64,000 nt of DNA from Alphaproteobacteria bacterium (GTDB taxonomy: Bacteria; Pseudomonadota; Alphaproteobacteria; UBA8366; Aestuariispiraceae): NCBI GenBank assembly GCA_033344895.1, contig JAWPMN010000001.1, positions 4,472,001 through 4,536,000 of the forward strand, written 5' to 3'. Shown here piece by piece: positions 27,057 through 37,379 of this stretch. The translations under genes were made by a program, and so were the position numbers. The notes under the pieces were generated by a model. The model did not search any database, was not told the origin of the DNA, and worked only from the letters and a program-made list of their open reading frames with translations. The stretch's first letter is position 1. Every line of letters begins with the position of its first letter.

Positions 27057-27965
27057 TTACTCTTCACCACCTCTGGTGCCCTCGCCGAGGAACAGGGGTC
27101 TCATTCGCCTGGCTTCAGCTGCGCATTCCTGGATGAAGCGGCGGACCCGTTCGACCCGTTTCAACGACGGGTGGGTCAGCGCCCAGATATCGGCGTAGCG
27201 GTGCAGAGGCAGATCCGGAAAGCGCATGAGGCCGGGCTCCAAATCGCCGATAAAGCAAGGCAATCTCACCAATCCCATGCCCGCGCGCGCGGCACCGATC
27301 ATCGCGGGCTTGTCGTTGAAACGCGCCGCAATGAACGCATTCGGAAACCTGTTGATGATTTCTTCGGGAGGGTGCGCCTGTCCGATGAAGCCGATCCATT
27401 CCAACGGTGCCAGCGGGCCGTCCCGCTGCACCAGAACGTGCGCCCTCTCATGATAGTCCGATGTGCAATATATTGCCGCCCTGACCTCGGTCAGTCGACG
27501 CCCCCACAGATCCTCCTCGGGCGCGTCGACCGCACGGATGGCGACATCGGCCTCTCTGCGATGCAGGTCCAACAGGCCGGTACCGGTCACGAAATCGAGT
27601 TCAATGTCGGGAAAGCGCGTCCTGAAGGAAGCAAACACCCGTGCGAAAGGGCCGACAAGCACCAGCAGAGGCGCCGTCACGACCAGTCTGCCGGAAAGAT
27701 CACGGTCGCGGGTTTCCAGGGCCTGGTCCAACTCGCGCCGCGCATCTTCCATGGCCTCGGCGGTTGCGGCCACGCGCTGTCCCGCTTCCGTCGGCACAAG
27801 GCCGTCCGGCTGCCGCATGAAAAGCTGCACGCCGAGACCGTCTTCCAGCTTGGCCACCCGTCGTGAAATCGTGGCATGGTTCACGCCCAGCAAACGCGCA
27901 GCGGCGCTCAAGCCACCGGCACGCGACACCGCCAACACGATCCGCAGGTCATCCCAATCCGTCAT
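27057..27965 (-). CDS. LysR family transcriptional regulator
   Basis: The 302-aa protein has an N-terminal winged helix (WDDLRIVLAVSRAGGLSAAARLLGVNHATISRRVAKLE) and a LysR substrate-binding domain. I start it at the second ATG (27965), giving MTDWDDL; an ATG at 27974 is possible. It lies directly upstream of boxC on the same strand and is divergent from a DUF1330 gene, so either could be its target. The inducer is unknown. Confidence 0.87.
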   Translation of the reverse strand: MTDWDDLRIVLAVSRAGGLSAAARLLGVNHATISRRVAKLEDGLGVQLFMRQPDGLVPTEAGQRVAATAEAMEDARRELDQALETRDRDLSGRLVVTAPLLVLVGPFARVFASFRTRFPDIELDFVTGTGLLDLHRREADVAIRAVDAPEEDLWGRRLTEVRAAIYCTSDYHERAHVLVQRDGPLAPLEWIGFIGQAHPPEEIINRFPNAFIAARFNDKPAMIGAARAGMGLVRLPCFIGDLEPGLMRFPDLPLHRYADIWALTHPSLKRVERVRRFIQECAAEARRMRPLFLGEGTRGGEE

Positions 27966-27967
27966 GC

Positions 27968-27990
27968 TGTGCATTTTTGCACAACTGTGC
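27968..27990. promoter_or_regulatory. Overlapping inverted repeats between lysR and DUF1330
   Basis: TGTGCA-TTTT-TGCACA (27968-27983) overlaps GCACA-AC-TGTGC (27979-27990). Both are perfect inverted repeats in the 102-bp divergent space and contain TGCA or close variants, as at the box promoter. They are candidate operators for the LysR protein or a shared regulator. If lysR starts at 27974, the first repeat covers its start codon. Confidence 0.4.
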
Positions 27991-28067
27991 GACAGATTTT
28001 GAGAATTTTCTCACGCCACGACCTGTCGCACCCTCACGGCACCCCAACAGATACCGGAGTGCAGACA

Positions 28068-28364
28068 ATGACCGTATACGCCCTCGCCCATGTAACGCCG
28101 ACCGACCCGGAAACCTTCAAGCGCTATCAGGAAGCCGCCGCAACCGCGCTTGCCAAACATGGCGGTTCGGTCGCCGTGAAGGCCCCCAACCCCCAACTGC
28201 TTGAAGGGTCTCTGCCGCAACCGGCCGCCATGGTCCTGCTGGCCTTTCCCGATGCCGAGGCGGTACGGGCCTGGCATGGCGATCCGGCGTTGAAGGAAAT
28301 CCACGCCCTCAGAACCGGCGGCGCGGACACCACGATCTATCTGATGGACCCGGCCGGCGGATAG
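28068..28364 (+). CDS. DUF1330 family protein, second copy
   Basis: The 98-aa protein shows the DUF1330 pattern (VYALAHVTPTDPETFKRYQ, GGSVAVKA, AAMVLLAFPDAEAVRAWH). It starts at ATG 28068; the longer frame from 27876 crosses the lysR start and is rejected. It is divergent from lysR beside the box genes. Its function is unknown; related ferredoxin-like folds include small mono-oxygenases and isomerases. Confidence 0.82.
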   Translation: MTVYALAHVTPTDPETFKRYQEAAATALAKHGGSVAVKAPNPQLLEGSLPQPAAMVLLAFPDAEAVRAWHGDPALKEIHALRTGGADTTIYLMDPAGG

Positions 28365-28368
28365 ACGT

Positions 28369-29442
28369 TCAAAGCCGGCGGCCGCTGTCGCTGTCGAACA
28401 AGCGAATGTTCTCCGGGCGGAGGCTGAACGGGACAGTACCGTCCGGAGGAATCGCAGCCCCTGCCGCCAACCGTGCGGTAAGCAGCGGCCCCCCTTCCGA
28501 CAGCCGGGCATGTACCAGCATATCGGCGCCCAGATGCTCGACCAGTTCGACCCGGGCGCCGATCTGTACCGGCCCGGCACCTCCGATCGTCAGATGTTCG
28601 GGCCGCAGCCCAAGCGTCACACCGGCACCACCCGCCGCGGCGGTGATGGTGTCGGGCAGGCTTACATGCCCGCCACCGGCGACATGAAGCCCGCCATTCT
28701 CAAGTCGACCCGGCAGCAGGTTCATAGCCGGCGTGCCGATAAAGCCGGCGACAAACAGCGTCTCGGGGCGTTCGTAGAGTTCCAGCGGCGTGCCGATCTG
28801 TTCAGCGACCCCCTGGTTCAGGACGATCAGGCGGTCGCCGAGGGTCATTGCCTCGACCTGATCATGGGTGACGTAGAGACTGGTCACACCGAGGCGCTGC
28901 TGCAGGCGCTTGATCTCGACGCGCATATGGACGCGCAGCTTGGCGTCCAGATTGGACAGCGGTTCATCGAACAGGAAGGCCTTCGGCTCTCGCACGATGG
29001 CACGTCCCATGGCGACGCGCTGACGCTGCCCCCCGGAGAGTTGCCGTGGCCTGCGCTCCAGATAGTCACCGATCTCCAGAATCGCGGCGGCCTCATCGAC
29101 GCGGCGACGGATCTCCCCTTTTGCAACACCGCGGTTCTTCAACCCGTATGCCAGATTGTCGAAGACGGACATATGCGGATACAAGGCATAGTTTTGGAAC
29201 ACCATTGCGACGTCCCGCTCGGACGGTGAGACCTCATTGATTCGCCTGCCGTCGATGGCGATCTCACCCTCGGTGATGCCTTCCAGCCCCGCCACCATGC
29301 GCAGCAAGGTGGACTTCCCGCAGCCCGACGGGCCCAGCAGGACGACCAGTTCACCGTCTTCCACGTCCATGGACACCCCGCGCACCGCATGGGCGCCGTT
29401 GTCGTAACGTTTTTCGACGGAACGGATGGAAATCTGGGCCAT
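28369..29442 (-). CDS. ugpC: ABC importer ATPase, UgpC type
   Basis: This 357-aa ATPase drives a CUT1-family sugar or glycerol-3-phosphate importer. It has Walker [11 protein letters not shown]-loop [14 protein letters not shown], signature LSGGQRQR, Walker B AFLFDEPL and a C-terminal TOBE region with [11 protein letters not shown]. It starts at ATG 29442, one base after the ugpE stop. It closes the BAEC operon, and its 3' end lies only 4 nt from the converging DUF1330 gene. Confidence 0.9.
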   Translation of the reverse strand: MAQISIRSVEKRYDNGAHAVRGVSMDVEDGELVVLLGPSGCGKSTLLRMVAGLEGITEGEIAIDGRRINEVSPSERDVAMVFQNYALYPHMSVFDNLAYGLKNRGVAKGEIRRRVDEAAAILEIGDYLERRPRQLSGGQRQRVAMGRAIVREPKAFLFDEPLSNLDAKLRVHMRVEIKRLQQRLGVTSLYVTHDQVEAMTLGDRLIVLNQGVAEQIGTPLELYERPETLFVAGFIGTPAMNLLPGRLENGGLHVAGGGHVSLPDTITAAAGGAGVTLGLRPEHLTIGGAGPVQIGARVELVEHLGADMLVHARLSEGGPLLTARLAAGAAIPPDGTVPFSLRPENIRLFDSDSGRRL

Positions 29443-29443
29443 G

Positions 29444-30286
29444 TCACTTCTCACTTTCCAACAATCCGCGCACGAACCAGCGCTGAAAGAACAGGACAAC
29501 CAGGACCGGCGGCAGCGTTGCCAGCACGGCAAGAGCAAAGGCTTCCTGGAACTGCGGGACCTCCCCACCCTCGTAGACGACCTGGAAGGCCTGCTTGATC
29601 CCGATGACGATGGTGTAGAGCTGATCGTCCGTGGTCATGATCAGGGGCCAGAGATACTGGTTCCAGCCAACCACAAACATGATGATGAAGATCGCAGCGA
29701 TCATCGTTTTGGACAGCGGCAGCAGGATGTCGATGAAGAACCGGAACGGTCCCGCCCCATCGATGCGGGCAGCCTCCAGCAACTCGTCGGGTACAGACTT
29801 GAAAAACTGCCGGAAGAAGAACGTCCCTGTAGCGGAGGCGATCAGCGGCACGATCAGGCCGGTATAGGTGTTCAAGAGCCCGAGCTGCGCCACGACCTCG
29901 TAGGACGGGACGATGCGGACCTCCAGCGGCAGCAGCAGGGTCAGAAAAATGATCCAGAACATCGGCAGCGCCAGCGGGAACCGGAAGTAAACGATGGCAT
30001 AGGCGGCCAGCATGGAAACCACGATCTTGCCGATGGCGAAACCCAGCCCGAGGATCAGGCTGTTGACCAGCATTCCAGCGGCGGTCGAACTCTTGGTCAC
30101 GCCGCCGGTTTCGAACAGGACGCTCTTGTAGGTCTCAAGAAAGCGGTCGCCGAACCAGAATTGCAGCCCATCGCGCATCAGCGTCTCCGGCGCATGGGTC
30201 GAACTGGCCAGCGCGACCCAGAGCGGGGTGACCAGAAACAGGACGCCCCCGATCAGGATCAGATGGGTGAGGATGGTGCGCAGCAT
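29444..30286 (-). CDS. ugpE: ABC importer permease, UgpE type
   Basis: The 280-aa inner-membrane permease has about six hydrophobic segments and the EAA loop in [23 protein letters not shown], which docks the ATPase. The family ending [15 protein letters not shown] is present. It overlaps the end of ugpA by one base and is followed at once by ugpC. Confidence 0.9.
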   Translation of the reverse strand: MLRTILTHLILIGGVLFLVTPLWVALASSTHAPETLMRDGLQFWFGDRFLETYKSVLFETGGVTKSSTAAGMLVNSLILGLGFAIGKIVVSMLAAYAIVYFRFPLALPMFWIIFLTLLLPLEVRIVPSYEVVAQLGLLNTYTGLIVPLIASATGTFFFRQFFKSVPDELLEAARIDGAGPFRFFIDILLPLSKTMIAAIFIIMFVVGWNQYLWPLIMTTDDQLYTIVIGIKQAFQVVYEGGEVPQFQEAFALAVLATLPPVLVVLFFQRWFVRGLLESEK

Positions 30287-31164
30287 CAGTAGTGGACCTT
30301 CCGTTCGACGAAGCGGAACTGGAACACGGTCAGCGCCAGAACCATCAGGAGCAGAACCACCGACTGTGCCGAACTGCCGCCCAGATCGGCGCCCAGGAAA
30401 CCGTCCTTGTAGACCTTGTAGACCAGCGTATTCGTGGCACCGCCGGGTCCGCCGCGTGTCGTCACATCAATGATCCCGAAGGTCTCGAAGAAGGCGTAGG
30501 TGATGTTGATCACCAGCAGGAAGAAGGTGGTCGGCGCCAGAAGTGGGAAGGTTATGGTCCAGAACCGCTTTTCCGGGCTGCGGCAGTCGAGGACAGCCGC
30601 TTCCTGGACCGATTTCGGAATGCTCTGCAGACCTGCCAGGAAGAAGATGAAATTGACGGAAACCTGTTTCCAGATCGCGATCAGCGACACCATGAACGCC
30701 GCGTCGAGCCCATCCGTCCCGCGATCGAAATCCCAGCCCAGACCGTTCAGCAGGAAATGCAGGTCGCCGACCAGCGGATTGAACAGGACATGTCCGATCA
30801 GTCCCGCCACGGCCGGGGCTACGGCATAGGCCCAGATCAGCAATGTCTTGTAGGTCGTGGCGCCATGTATGGCCTCGTTCGCCTTCACCGCCAACAGCAG
30901 CGCGACCCCCAGAGACCCGAAGGCGACGATGGCCGAAAACACCAGCGTGAAGACGGCCGAACGCACCCAGTCCCGATCCAGAACCATGTCCTCATAGTTC
31001 CGGAACCAGACAAACTGGCTCGACAGGCCGAAGGCATCTTCCAGCAGGAAGGACTGATAGACGGCCTGCAGCGCCGGCCAGAGGAAGAAAACGAATATGA
31101 TGCCGATCTGCGGCAGCAGAAACAGATAGGGGATCGGCGATCGTTCGAACTGTACGCGCTTCAT
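30286..31164 (-). CDS. ugpA: ABC importer permease, UgpA type
   Basis: The 292-aa permease begins with MKRVQFERSPIPYLFLLPQ, matching the UgpA N-terminus, so I use ATG 31164 rather than upstream starts at 31191 or 31242. The EAA loop is SVQEAAVLDCRSPEKRFWTITFPLLAP. Six or so membrane segments are visible. It lies after ugpB with a 104-nt gap that contains a strong hairpin. Confidence 0.88.
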   Translation of the reverse strand: MKRVQFERSPIPYLFLLPQIGIIFVFFLWPALQAVYQSFLLEDAFGLSSQFVWFRNYEDMVLDRDWVRSAVFTLVFSAIVAFGSLGVALLLAVKANEAIHGATTYKTLLIWAYAVAPAVAGLIGHVLFNPLVGDLHFLLNGLGWDFDRGTDGLDAAFMVSLIAIWKQVSVNFIFFLAGLQSIPKSVQEAAVLDCRSPEKRFWTITFPLLAPTTFFLLVINITYAFFETFGIIDVTTRGGPGGATNTLVYKVYKDGFLGADLGGSSAQSVVLLLMVLALTVFQFRFVERKVHY

Positions 31165-31204
31165 GACGACTGAATGGCCCCCGCCCTTCATTGCGATCCC
31201 GCCA

Positions 31205-31252
31205 CACCGGAGGCGACGCACCGGCAAGCCGGCACGCCGCAAAACTCCGGTG
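31205..31252 (-). repeat. Hairpin in the ugpB-ugpA gap
   Basis: CACCGGAG and CTCCGGTG form an 8-bp outer stem around an inner CCGGC-AA-GCCGG hairpin. It sits just after the ugpB stop, within the operon. Such structures after a binding-protein gene are known to protect its mRNA or cause partial termination, giving more binding protein than permease. Confidence 0.5.
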
Positions 31253-31268
31253 AGCGGGTTCGTCCGGA

Positions 31269-32579
31269 TCAGTTATAGGTGTCGTGGAACCGGTCGAGCA
31301 GTTCGTTCGACTCAGATTCGATAGCCTGGAAGGCTTCGTCCACCGAGGCCTCGCCGTTCAGCAGCTGCTCGTAATTCTTGTACATGACCTCACGGATCTG
31401 GACGTAGTAGCCAAGGCGATAGCCCTTGGTCCATTCGCCGCCCGGCTGGGAAAGCTGCAGAATGCCGACCTCGGCATCCGGGGCCTCGTTATAGTAGCCG
31501 GCTTTCTTGGCCAGATCGTAGGCACCGGTCGTGATCGGCACATAGCCGGTTTCCTTGTGCCAGAAGAACTGGGTTTCCGGCTTCGTCATGTATTCGAAGA
31601 ACTTGGCGACCGCCTTGTATTCGTCGTCGTCATGGCCGGAGAAAGCGAACAGCGCCGCACCGCCGATGAAGGTGCCCTTGGGCTCTTCGATGATCGACTG
31701 CCAATACGGCAGATAGGTCGTGCCGAAATCGAATTCAGCCGACTTGCGCAGGCCGCCGAAGGAACCCGAAGACCCCAACCACATCGCCGTCTTGCCTTGA
31801 ACGAAAGCGTCCTGATTCTCGCCCCAGCCGCGGCCGTAGTAGCCGTACCAGCCCTTGTCGAGCCAGCCCTTCACCTTGGCCCAATGACCTTTCAGGTGCT
31901 CATTGTTGTACAGGATGTCGACATCGGTGGAATCGAAGCCGTTATTGGCCGTCGCCATCTGAAGATTATGCCGGGAATGGAAGTTCTCCGAGAAGATCCA
32001 CGGGCTGTGGCTCTGAGACAGCGGCACATAACCGGCCTCGACCAGTTTCGGTGCGATTGCCTCGAAGTCTTCCCAGGTCTTCGGCGCTTCGACACCCGCC
32101 TTCGCCAATGCCTCCTTGTTGAAATACAGAAGCGGCGTCGAGGAGTTGAAGGGCATGCCGATCATCTTGCCGTCGCTGTCGGCATAGAAATAACGGACGC
32201 CGGGGATATAGGCTTCAACGTCAAAGCCCACACCGTGCTCCTTGAGCAGGTCGGCCACCGGATAAACCGCGCCCGGTGCGTTTATGATCGTCGCCGCACC
32301 GGCATCGAACACCTGAATGATGTGCGGATGTTCGCCGGCCCGGAAGGCGGCGATACCGGCCGTCATCGTGTCCTCATACCCGCCCTTGTAGATTGAGGTC
32401 AGCTTGACGTCGCTCTGGCTGGCATTGAACTCAGCGGTCATTTCGTCGACCACTTCGCCCAGTCGGCCGCCCATTGCGTGCCAGAAGGTGATTTCCGTGG
32501 GTTCCGCCTGGGCCGTGCCCATGAACCCCATGCCCGCCGCCATGGCCGCGGCGAAAAGAGTGCTGCGTCGCATCCGCAC
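31269..32579 (-). CDS. ugpB: ABC importer substrate-binding protein, UgpB type
   Basis: The 436-aa periplasmic protein has a signal peptide cleaved around TAQA-EP and the start ITFWHAMGGRLGEVVDEMTAEFN typical of UgpB. It also has GWGENQDAFVQGKTAMWLGSSGSFGG and FWHKETGYVPITTGAYDLAKKAGYY. It is the first gene of ugpBAEC. sn-Glycerol-3-phosphate or a glycerophosphodiester is the likely ligand, judged by family resemblance. Confidence 0.9.
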   Translation of the reverse strand: MRMRRSTLFAAAMAAGMGFMGTAQAEPTEITFWHAMGGRLGEVVDEMTAEFNASQSDVKLTSIYKGGYEDTMTAGIAAFRAGEHPHIIQVFDAGAATIINAPGAVYPVADLLKEHGVGFDVEAYIPGVRYFYADSDGKMIGMPFNSSTPLLYFNKEALAKAGVEAPKTWEDFEAIAPKLVEAGYVPLSQSHSPWIFSENFHSRHNLQMATANNGFDSTDVDILYNNEHLKGHWAKVKGWLDKGWYGYYGRGWGENQDAFVQGKTAMWLGSSGSFGGLRKSAEFDFGTTYLPYWQSIIEEPKGTFIGGAALFAFSGHDDDEYKAVAKFFEYMTKPETQFFWHKETGYVPITTGAYDLAKKAGYYNEAPDAEVGILQLSQPGGEWTKGYRLGYYVQIREVMYKNYEQLLNGEASVDEAFQAIESESNELLDRFHDTYN

Positions 32580-32826
32580 TTTCTCCCCTAGATGTCGAAA
32601 GGAACTCGATTGGGATCGGTGGCAGCCCCTGTGTTCCGGACCGCCTGCGCGATTTCACCACCTTTGGCGCGCAGGATGAGCGCGAGGTCTACAGCCGCTG
32701 TGAGACAGCGTTATGTCGGGATTGTTACGGCGGACTTATCGATGCGTTGCAGTTTCGTGTCGCAGCATCGACCGTCACAGGCTTATCACTGGACCAATCG
32801 TGCGAAGGGCCTAGCATACGGATGTC

Positions 32827-33576
32827 ATGACGAATTTCCGTGAGAAGTCCCTGATCCTGTCCCTGCTGCTGGCCGTCCTGTTCTGGACGCTGGGTTCGGC
32901 CGGGGACGTCCATGCCAAAGAACAGGACCTCGTGCTTGCCGTATCGTGGCAGCCCGGATTCTGCGAAACGAAACCGGACCTTCCCGAATGCCGAACCCAG
33001 ACGGATACCCGGTTCGATGCGACGCATTTCACGCTGCATGGCCTATGGCCGCAGCCGCGCGACAACACCTATTGCGGCGTTACGCCAAAGATTGTCGATC
33101 TGGACCGGACTGGTGGCTGGATGGCCCTGCCGGTGCCGTCCCTCCCGCAAACGCTGCGCGATCAGCTGGCAGAGGCAATGCCGGGCACGCAATCCGGGTT
33201 GGACCGGCATGAATGGATCAAGCACGGCACCTGCTATCACCCGCGTGACCCGAAGAGTTATTTCGCCCATTCCCTTGCGCTGCTGGCGGCGCTGAACGCG
33301 TCCCCCGTCCGGCACATGTTCCGGAATGCGATCGGCGGCACCCTTACATCCGATGCCATCCGAGCCGCGTTCGACGAGGCCTTTGGCCCGGGATCGGGGG
33401 CCCGCGTCGAGATCGTTTGCCGCAACACAGACGCCGCGCCCCTGATCGTTGAGCTGCGCATTGCGCTAACCGGTCAGCCCGGCGAAGACACCCTGTCGGA
33501 AATGATCGCCGCTGCCCCTGCCGGCAGGCCCGGATGCAGGGCCGGCAAGGTCGACGCGGCGGGGTTCAACGGCTGA
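32827..33576 (+). CDS. Secreted ribonuclease T2 family protein
   Basis: This is a periplasmic or secreted RNase of 249 aa. A signal peptide ends near GDVHA-KE. Both catalytic blocks are intact: FTLHGLWPQ (first His) and HEWIKHGTC (Glu, Lys, second His). Cysteines suited to disulfides are present. It likely scavenges RNA outside the cytoplasm. It is divergent from the ugp operon. Confidence 0.9.
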   Translation: MTNFREKSLILSLLLAVLFWTLGSAGDVHAKEQDLVLAVSWQPGFCETKPDLPECRTQTDTRFDATHFTLHGLWPQPRDNTYCGVTPKIVDLDRTGGWMALPVPSLPQTLRDQLAEAMPGTQSGLDRHEWIKHGTCYHPRDPKSYFAHSLALLAALNASPVRHMFRNAIGGTLTSDAIRAAFDEAFGPGSGARVEIVCRNTDAAPLIVELRIALTGQPGEDTLSEMIAAAPAGRPGCRAGKVDAAGFNG

Positions 33577-33597
33577 CCCCGCCGGCGCCGGGTACGA

Positions 33598-35556
33598 TCA
33601 GGCTTCCCGCACCTTCACCAGGAAGGTCTCGACCAGACTGTTCAGAAGCCGCGACTGGGTCGCCACCTCCCCACTGTCGACGCGGACCTGCTTCGCCGTC
33701 TTGTCGGCGGCCCCGACGGAGCTCGATACCCCGTCGATATTCTGCGTCACCATATTCGTGCCCTGAGCGGCCTCCTCGACATTTCGGGCAATCTCTTGCG
33801 TCGCGCTGGTCTGTTGTTCGATCGCCGCAGCAATGGCCGCAGCGACCTCGTTTACCTTTTCAATCGTCGACGCGATGGTCGTGATCGCCGAGACAGCGGA
33901 CTGTGTATTGCGCTGGACCTTGGCGATCTGGCCGCCGATCTCCTCCGTCGCACGACCCGTCTGATTGGCCAGCGATTTCACTTCCTCCGCAACAACGGCG
34001 AAGCCTTTCCCGGCCTCTCCCGCGCGCGCCGCCTCGATGGTCGCATTGAGCGCCAGAAGGTTGGTCTGCTCGGCAATGTCGTTGATCAGCTTCACCGCCT
34101 CTTCGATCTGTTCAGCGGAAACGGCGAGATCCTTGACGATCACATCGGTTTCCCGCGCCTGTTCGACCGCATCCCGCGTGACCTGGGTCGACACGGTGAT
34201 CTGGGACCCGATTTCGCGGATCGACGCCGTCAGCTGGTCGGTAGCGGCGGCCACCGTCTGAACATTCGAGGAAGCCTCCTGCGCTGCGGCTGCAACGGCA
34301 CTGGCCTGACTCGCTGCCCGTTCGGTCACATTGCTCATTTCCTCGGAATTTCGGCCGAGCTGCGTCACCGACCGGTCGACGGTTTCCAACGCCTGCGTGG
34401 ACCGTGCTTCGAAATCCTGGGTGATGCGCTGAAGCAGCTCCGCCCGTTCCGCCTTCGCCTTGGCGTCCGCTTCGCGCAAGGCGGATGCCTCTTCGGCTTC
34501 CAGCATGGCACTCTTGAAGACGTCCACCGATTGCGCCATGCGCCCCATCTCATTTGTGTAGTCAGTCGCCGGGATCGGAATATCCTTCTCACCAGCGGCG
34601 AGGCGCGACATCGCATCCGTCATCGCCGCGATCGGTCGTGAGACACTGCCGATAATCATGACGGCGAGCCCGCCCATTACGACGGCTGCAATCACGATCA
34701 CGGCGATGACGATGGCCTGTACGGTCCGCGCCGCGTCCTCGGCCGCCTCCATTGATTCAGTAGCCGTCCGATCGTAATGCGCCAGAATCTCCTCGAAGGT
34801 CGGTTGAATCGCCGCAAAGAGAGCCGAGAGTTCAGACTCCTGTTCCACAAGGTTCAGGCGCAGTTCGGCCATCCGGTTGAAGTCGTTCAGATAGGATTGC
34901 ATCAGGCTGTCGATTTCCGGACGAACGTCGGACGGAACACTGGAGGTCGGCAGCGCCTCCGTGAACTCCGCATATCGCTTCGGCATGCGTTCGACATACT
35001 TCTCCGCCAGCCGCAGCAGGAAGTCCTTCTCGTGGCGGCGCATCATCAGCATGATCACCGTCAGCCGGTCGTCCTGAAACTCCTTCAGGCGCTCCTCGAC
35101 ATTGTGGACGGAAGCCCGCAAGGCACCAAGGCGGCCTTCTTCCTCGTTCAGGCCGATTTCCTTCCAGGTGCTCGCGACCGACGCGAACTGAGCCTCATAG
35201 GTCTCCAGACCGGTCCGGACCTCCCGGGTCAATTCGGAAACGGCCGCGTCGTCCAGCTGATCCAGGTTCTGGTAGATCGACGCCATGACGTCGGCATGCT
35301 TTCCGATATAGGTCTCGTCCTTGCGGATCAGGAAGTCCTTCTCGCGCCGCCGCGCATTCAGAAACCCATAGGCTACGGCACGCGTTATCGATTGCGAATC
35401 GCGGGCTGCATCGGCTTCCGTCTGGAGCTGAGATTGATAGACACTGCCGGCGATGACCGTAACGGCAACCACGGCGAAACTGATCGCAGCGACTGCGGCA
35501 AGAACACTGATCTGCGTCCGGATGCCCGTTGACTTGAAGAATCCCGCACCTGTCAT
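33598..35556 (-). CDS. Methyl-accepting chemotaxis protein with HBM sensor domain
   Basis: The 652-aa chemoreceptor has a first membrane segment at ~15-37, a long helical periplasmic domain of HBM type with two [10 protein letters not shown]-like motifs (also [17 protein letters not shown]), a second membrane segment at ~282-305, a HAMP domain, and a signalling domain with the hairpin tip [24 protein letters not shown] domains bind organic acids in known receptors. There are no che genes nearby. Confidence 0.92.
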   Translation of the reverse strand: MTGAGFFKSTGIRTQISVLAAVAAISFAVVAVTVIAGSVYQSQLQTEADAARDSQSITRAVAYGFLNARRREKDFLIRKDETYIGKHADVMASIYQNLDQLDDAAVSELTREVRTGLETYEAQFASVASTWKEIGLNEEEGRLGALRASVHNVEERLKEFQDDRLTVIMLMMRRHEKDFLLRLAEKYVERMPKRYAEFTEALPTSSVPSDVRPEIDSLMQSYLNDFNRMAELRLNLVEQESELSALFAAIQPTFEEILAHYDRTATESMEAAEDAARTVQAIVIAVIVIAAVVMGGLAVMIIGSVSRPIAAMTDAMSRLAAGEKDIPIPATDYTNEMGRMAQSVDVFKSAMLEAEEASALREADAKAKAERAELLQRITQDFEARSTQALETVDRSVTQLGRNSEEMSNVTERAASQASAVAAAAQEASSNVQTVAAATDQLTASIREIGSQITVSTQVTRDAVEQARETDVIVKDLAVSAEQIEEAVKLINDIAEQTNLLALNATIEAARAGEAGKGFAVVAEEVKSLANQTGRATEEIGGQIAKVQRNTQSAVSAITTIASTIEKVNEVAAAIAAAIEQQTSATQEIARNVEEAAQGTNMVTQNIDGVSSSVGAADKTAKQVRVDSGEVATQSRLLNSLVETFLVKVREA

Positions 35557-35888
35557 TGAACCCTACTCCTGAAAGAAGACCGAAGGCTCGCCAAACCGGG
35601 TGTGGTGGGGCGAGGCCAGGATGTTTCCGGGAGTAGTGACGCTAAAACCTGAAGAATCGATTAATAGAAATCTCAGGAACCTTATGATTTTTAAAGGATT
35701 TCCCTTGTTGCGAGACCAACGTAATTGCATTCATGGAATGGTGGTGCCGGCGCACTGATTTGGGGGGGACTGCGTTCTGACACGACATGGTTTCGGCAGG
35801 ACAATCTTTACGCGACCCCAACGATGTGACGCGCTATCAGAGCTGAACCCATTCGGGTTTGGCATGCTCTAATTGCCGGTCGATGGCG
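35557..35888. other. Intergenic region between chemoreceptor and Rieske genes
   Basis: These 332 bases hold the upstream region of the chemoreceptor (AGGAGTAGGG as its ribosome-binding site near 35560-35570) and an AT-rich patch at 35645-35705 that probably contains its promoter. I find no sigma28 or sigma54 consensus. No gene or clear terminator is seen. Confidence 0.3.
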
Positions 35889-37031
35889 TCAGACCGGGTC
35901 TGCCACCGGAAGCCGCCGTCCGAGATAGCGATAGAAGTCCCAGATCGTGCCCTCGAAATCCCGCGGCGCCAATGGACCCGACGGGGCATGGCGGGACCGC
36001 AGCGCGGTCTGCAACCTTTCCAGTTTTTCCCGATCCTCGCGATTCACCTCGATCCAGAGGGCAATGCGCTCCTCAAGCTCTGCCGGTGAAAGTTCGTCGC
36101 CATAGGTCGACAGGGTCCAGCGGACCCGGATGCGGTCAACCGCCAGCGGCATCACAGAAAAGGATACGAGCAGCGTCGCCGACTGGCTGGCTATCTGGGT
36201 CGGGAACAGGTTGAACAGGGTGGACCGTCGGCGCTCGTCCTCCGAAAGGCCCGGGGCTCCGACCCCTCGAGACCGGGCCCGTGCCGGATAGTTCGCGCAA
36301 TAGGCGGTGAAATTGTCATCGGACAACGATTTGCGGCTCAGCCCCGTCGGGGTATAGGGGCGCAGCGTCTGCGGATGCACCACGGACAGATGGTACGCCT
36401 CCATGAAATTTTCGATCAGGCATTTCCAGTTGGTATGCCAGACCTCATCGAAACTGCGCACCGTTCGCATCTCCGCGGGGCGATACGCGCCGATCAACGA
36501 TTCCAGACCGCCCAGACGCGGGGCAAGCGGCGCTGCCTCCTCATCCAAATTGGCATAGATGAAACCGTTCCAGGTCTCGCTGCGGAATTCCGGCAGACGG
36601 CAGCTCCCGGCCTTGACCCCCTTGTTCTCCATCCGGGGCGCGTTCAGCAACGCACCGTCGCGGGCATAGCTCCAGGCATGATAGGAACACACGAAATTGC
36701 GGACCGATCCGGCCCCTTCGGCCAGCAGCATCCCGCGGTGACGGCACAGGTTGGACAGAACCCGAATGGCGCCGTCATCACCGCGGACAACCAGCAAGGG
36801 CTCGTCCAGGATCTGGAACGTGAAGTAGTCACCCGGATTGGGAATTTCGTCCACCCGCCCGAGGCAATGCCACTCCGACGACAGGATGCTGTCGACCTCG
36901 TGGGCGAAGTATTCCGGATTGGTGTAGAACGCCCCCGGAAGGCACTGGGCAAAGTCTTCCGGTAGAGCGGCGACATGGCGCAGGGTTTCGGACAGATCGG
37001 CGATGCTGGGCTTCGAGAAGGATCGCATCAT
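35889..37031 (-). CDS. Rieske non-heme iron oxygenase, alpha subunit
   Basis: The 380-aa protein has the Rieske cluster motif CRHRG with FVCSYHAW and the mononuclear iron site ENFMEAYHLSVVH. It resembles ring-hydroxylating and choline/carnitine/betaine-type oxygenases; the substrate is not readable. I choose ATG 37031, nine bases after GGAG; the longer frame starts at a TTG. No ferredoxin or reductase gene is adjacent, so its electron donor lies elsewhere. Confidence 0.87.
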   Translation of the reverse strand: MMRSFSKPSIADLSETLRHVAALPEDFAQCLPGAFYTNPEYFAHEVDSILSSEWHCLGRVDEIPNPGDYFTFQILDEPLLVVRGDDGAIRVLSNLCRHRGMLLAEGAGSVRNFVCSYHAWSYARDGALLNAPRMENKGVKAGSCRLPEFRSETWNGFIYANLDEEAAPLAPRLGGLESLIGAYRPAEMRTVRSFDEVWHTNWKCLIENFMEAYHLSVVHPQTLRPYTPTGLSRKSLSDDNFTAYCANYPARARSRGVGAPGLSEDERRRSTLFNLFPTQIASQSATLLVSFSVMPLAVDRIRVRWTLSTYGDELSPAELEERIALWIEVNREDREKLERLQTALRSRHAPSGPLAPRDFEGTIWDFYRYLGRRLPVADPV

Positions 37032-37379
37032 TTCACGCAACTCCGGCGGCAAGAGAGCAACGAGAAACCCTTGGGCGACCGATACCGAAGCGCCGAATCC
37101 GGCGAAGGTTCAGGTCGCGAAACGCAAAATCAGGGAACGCATGCATTCAGCACGAAATCCAGCGCTCCCGAAACCGGTATCGCAGTTCCTGACGCAGCAA
37201 AACCATATTCTCTCAAAGTTCTGATTTGAAAAAACCTAATCCGACGGCACCGAGCCCCTGACCGCGGTCAGGGCGCCCCTCAACGGCCCTGCCGGAGGGC
37301 CCTGCCGGAGGGCACGCAGAACAGGTCGCCGGAACCAACCCGGATCCGCTTTCACGCTTCAACTTTTTCCGAGGAAAGG
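37032..37379. other. Intergenic region with palindrome and 13-bp tandem repeat
   Basis: A perfect 18-bp palindrome, CCCTGACCGCGGTCAGGG, lies at 37256-37273. Two tandem copies of GGCCCTGCCGGAG lie at 37285-37310, each able to form a small hairpin. A run of six T on the minus strand (37229-37234) follows. The set may end tRNA-Phe transcription or contain an operator for the Rieske gene. No gene is seen. Confidence 0.4.

Noticed and set aside
37285-37310. Possible CRISPR repeats
   Set aside because: There are only two 13-bp copies without spacers, and no cas gene is present in the window.
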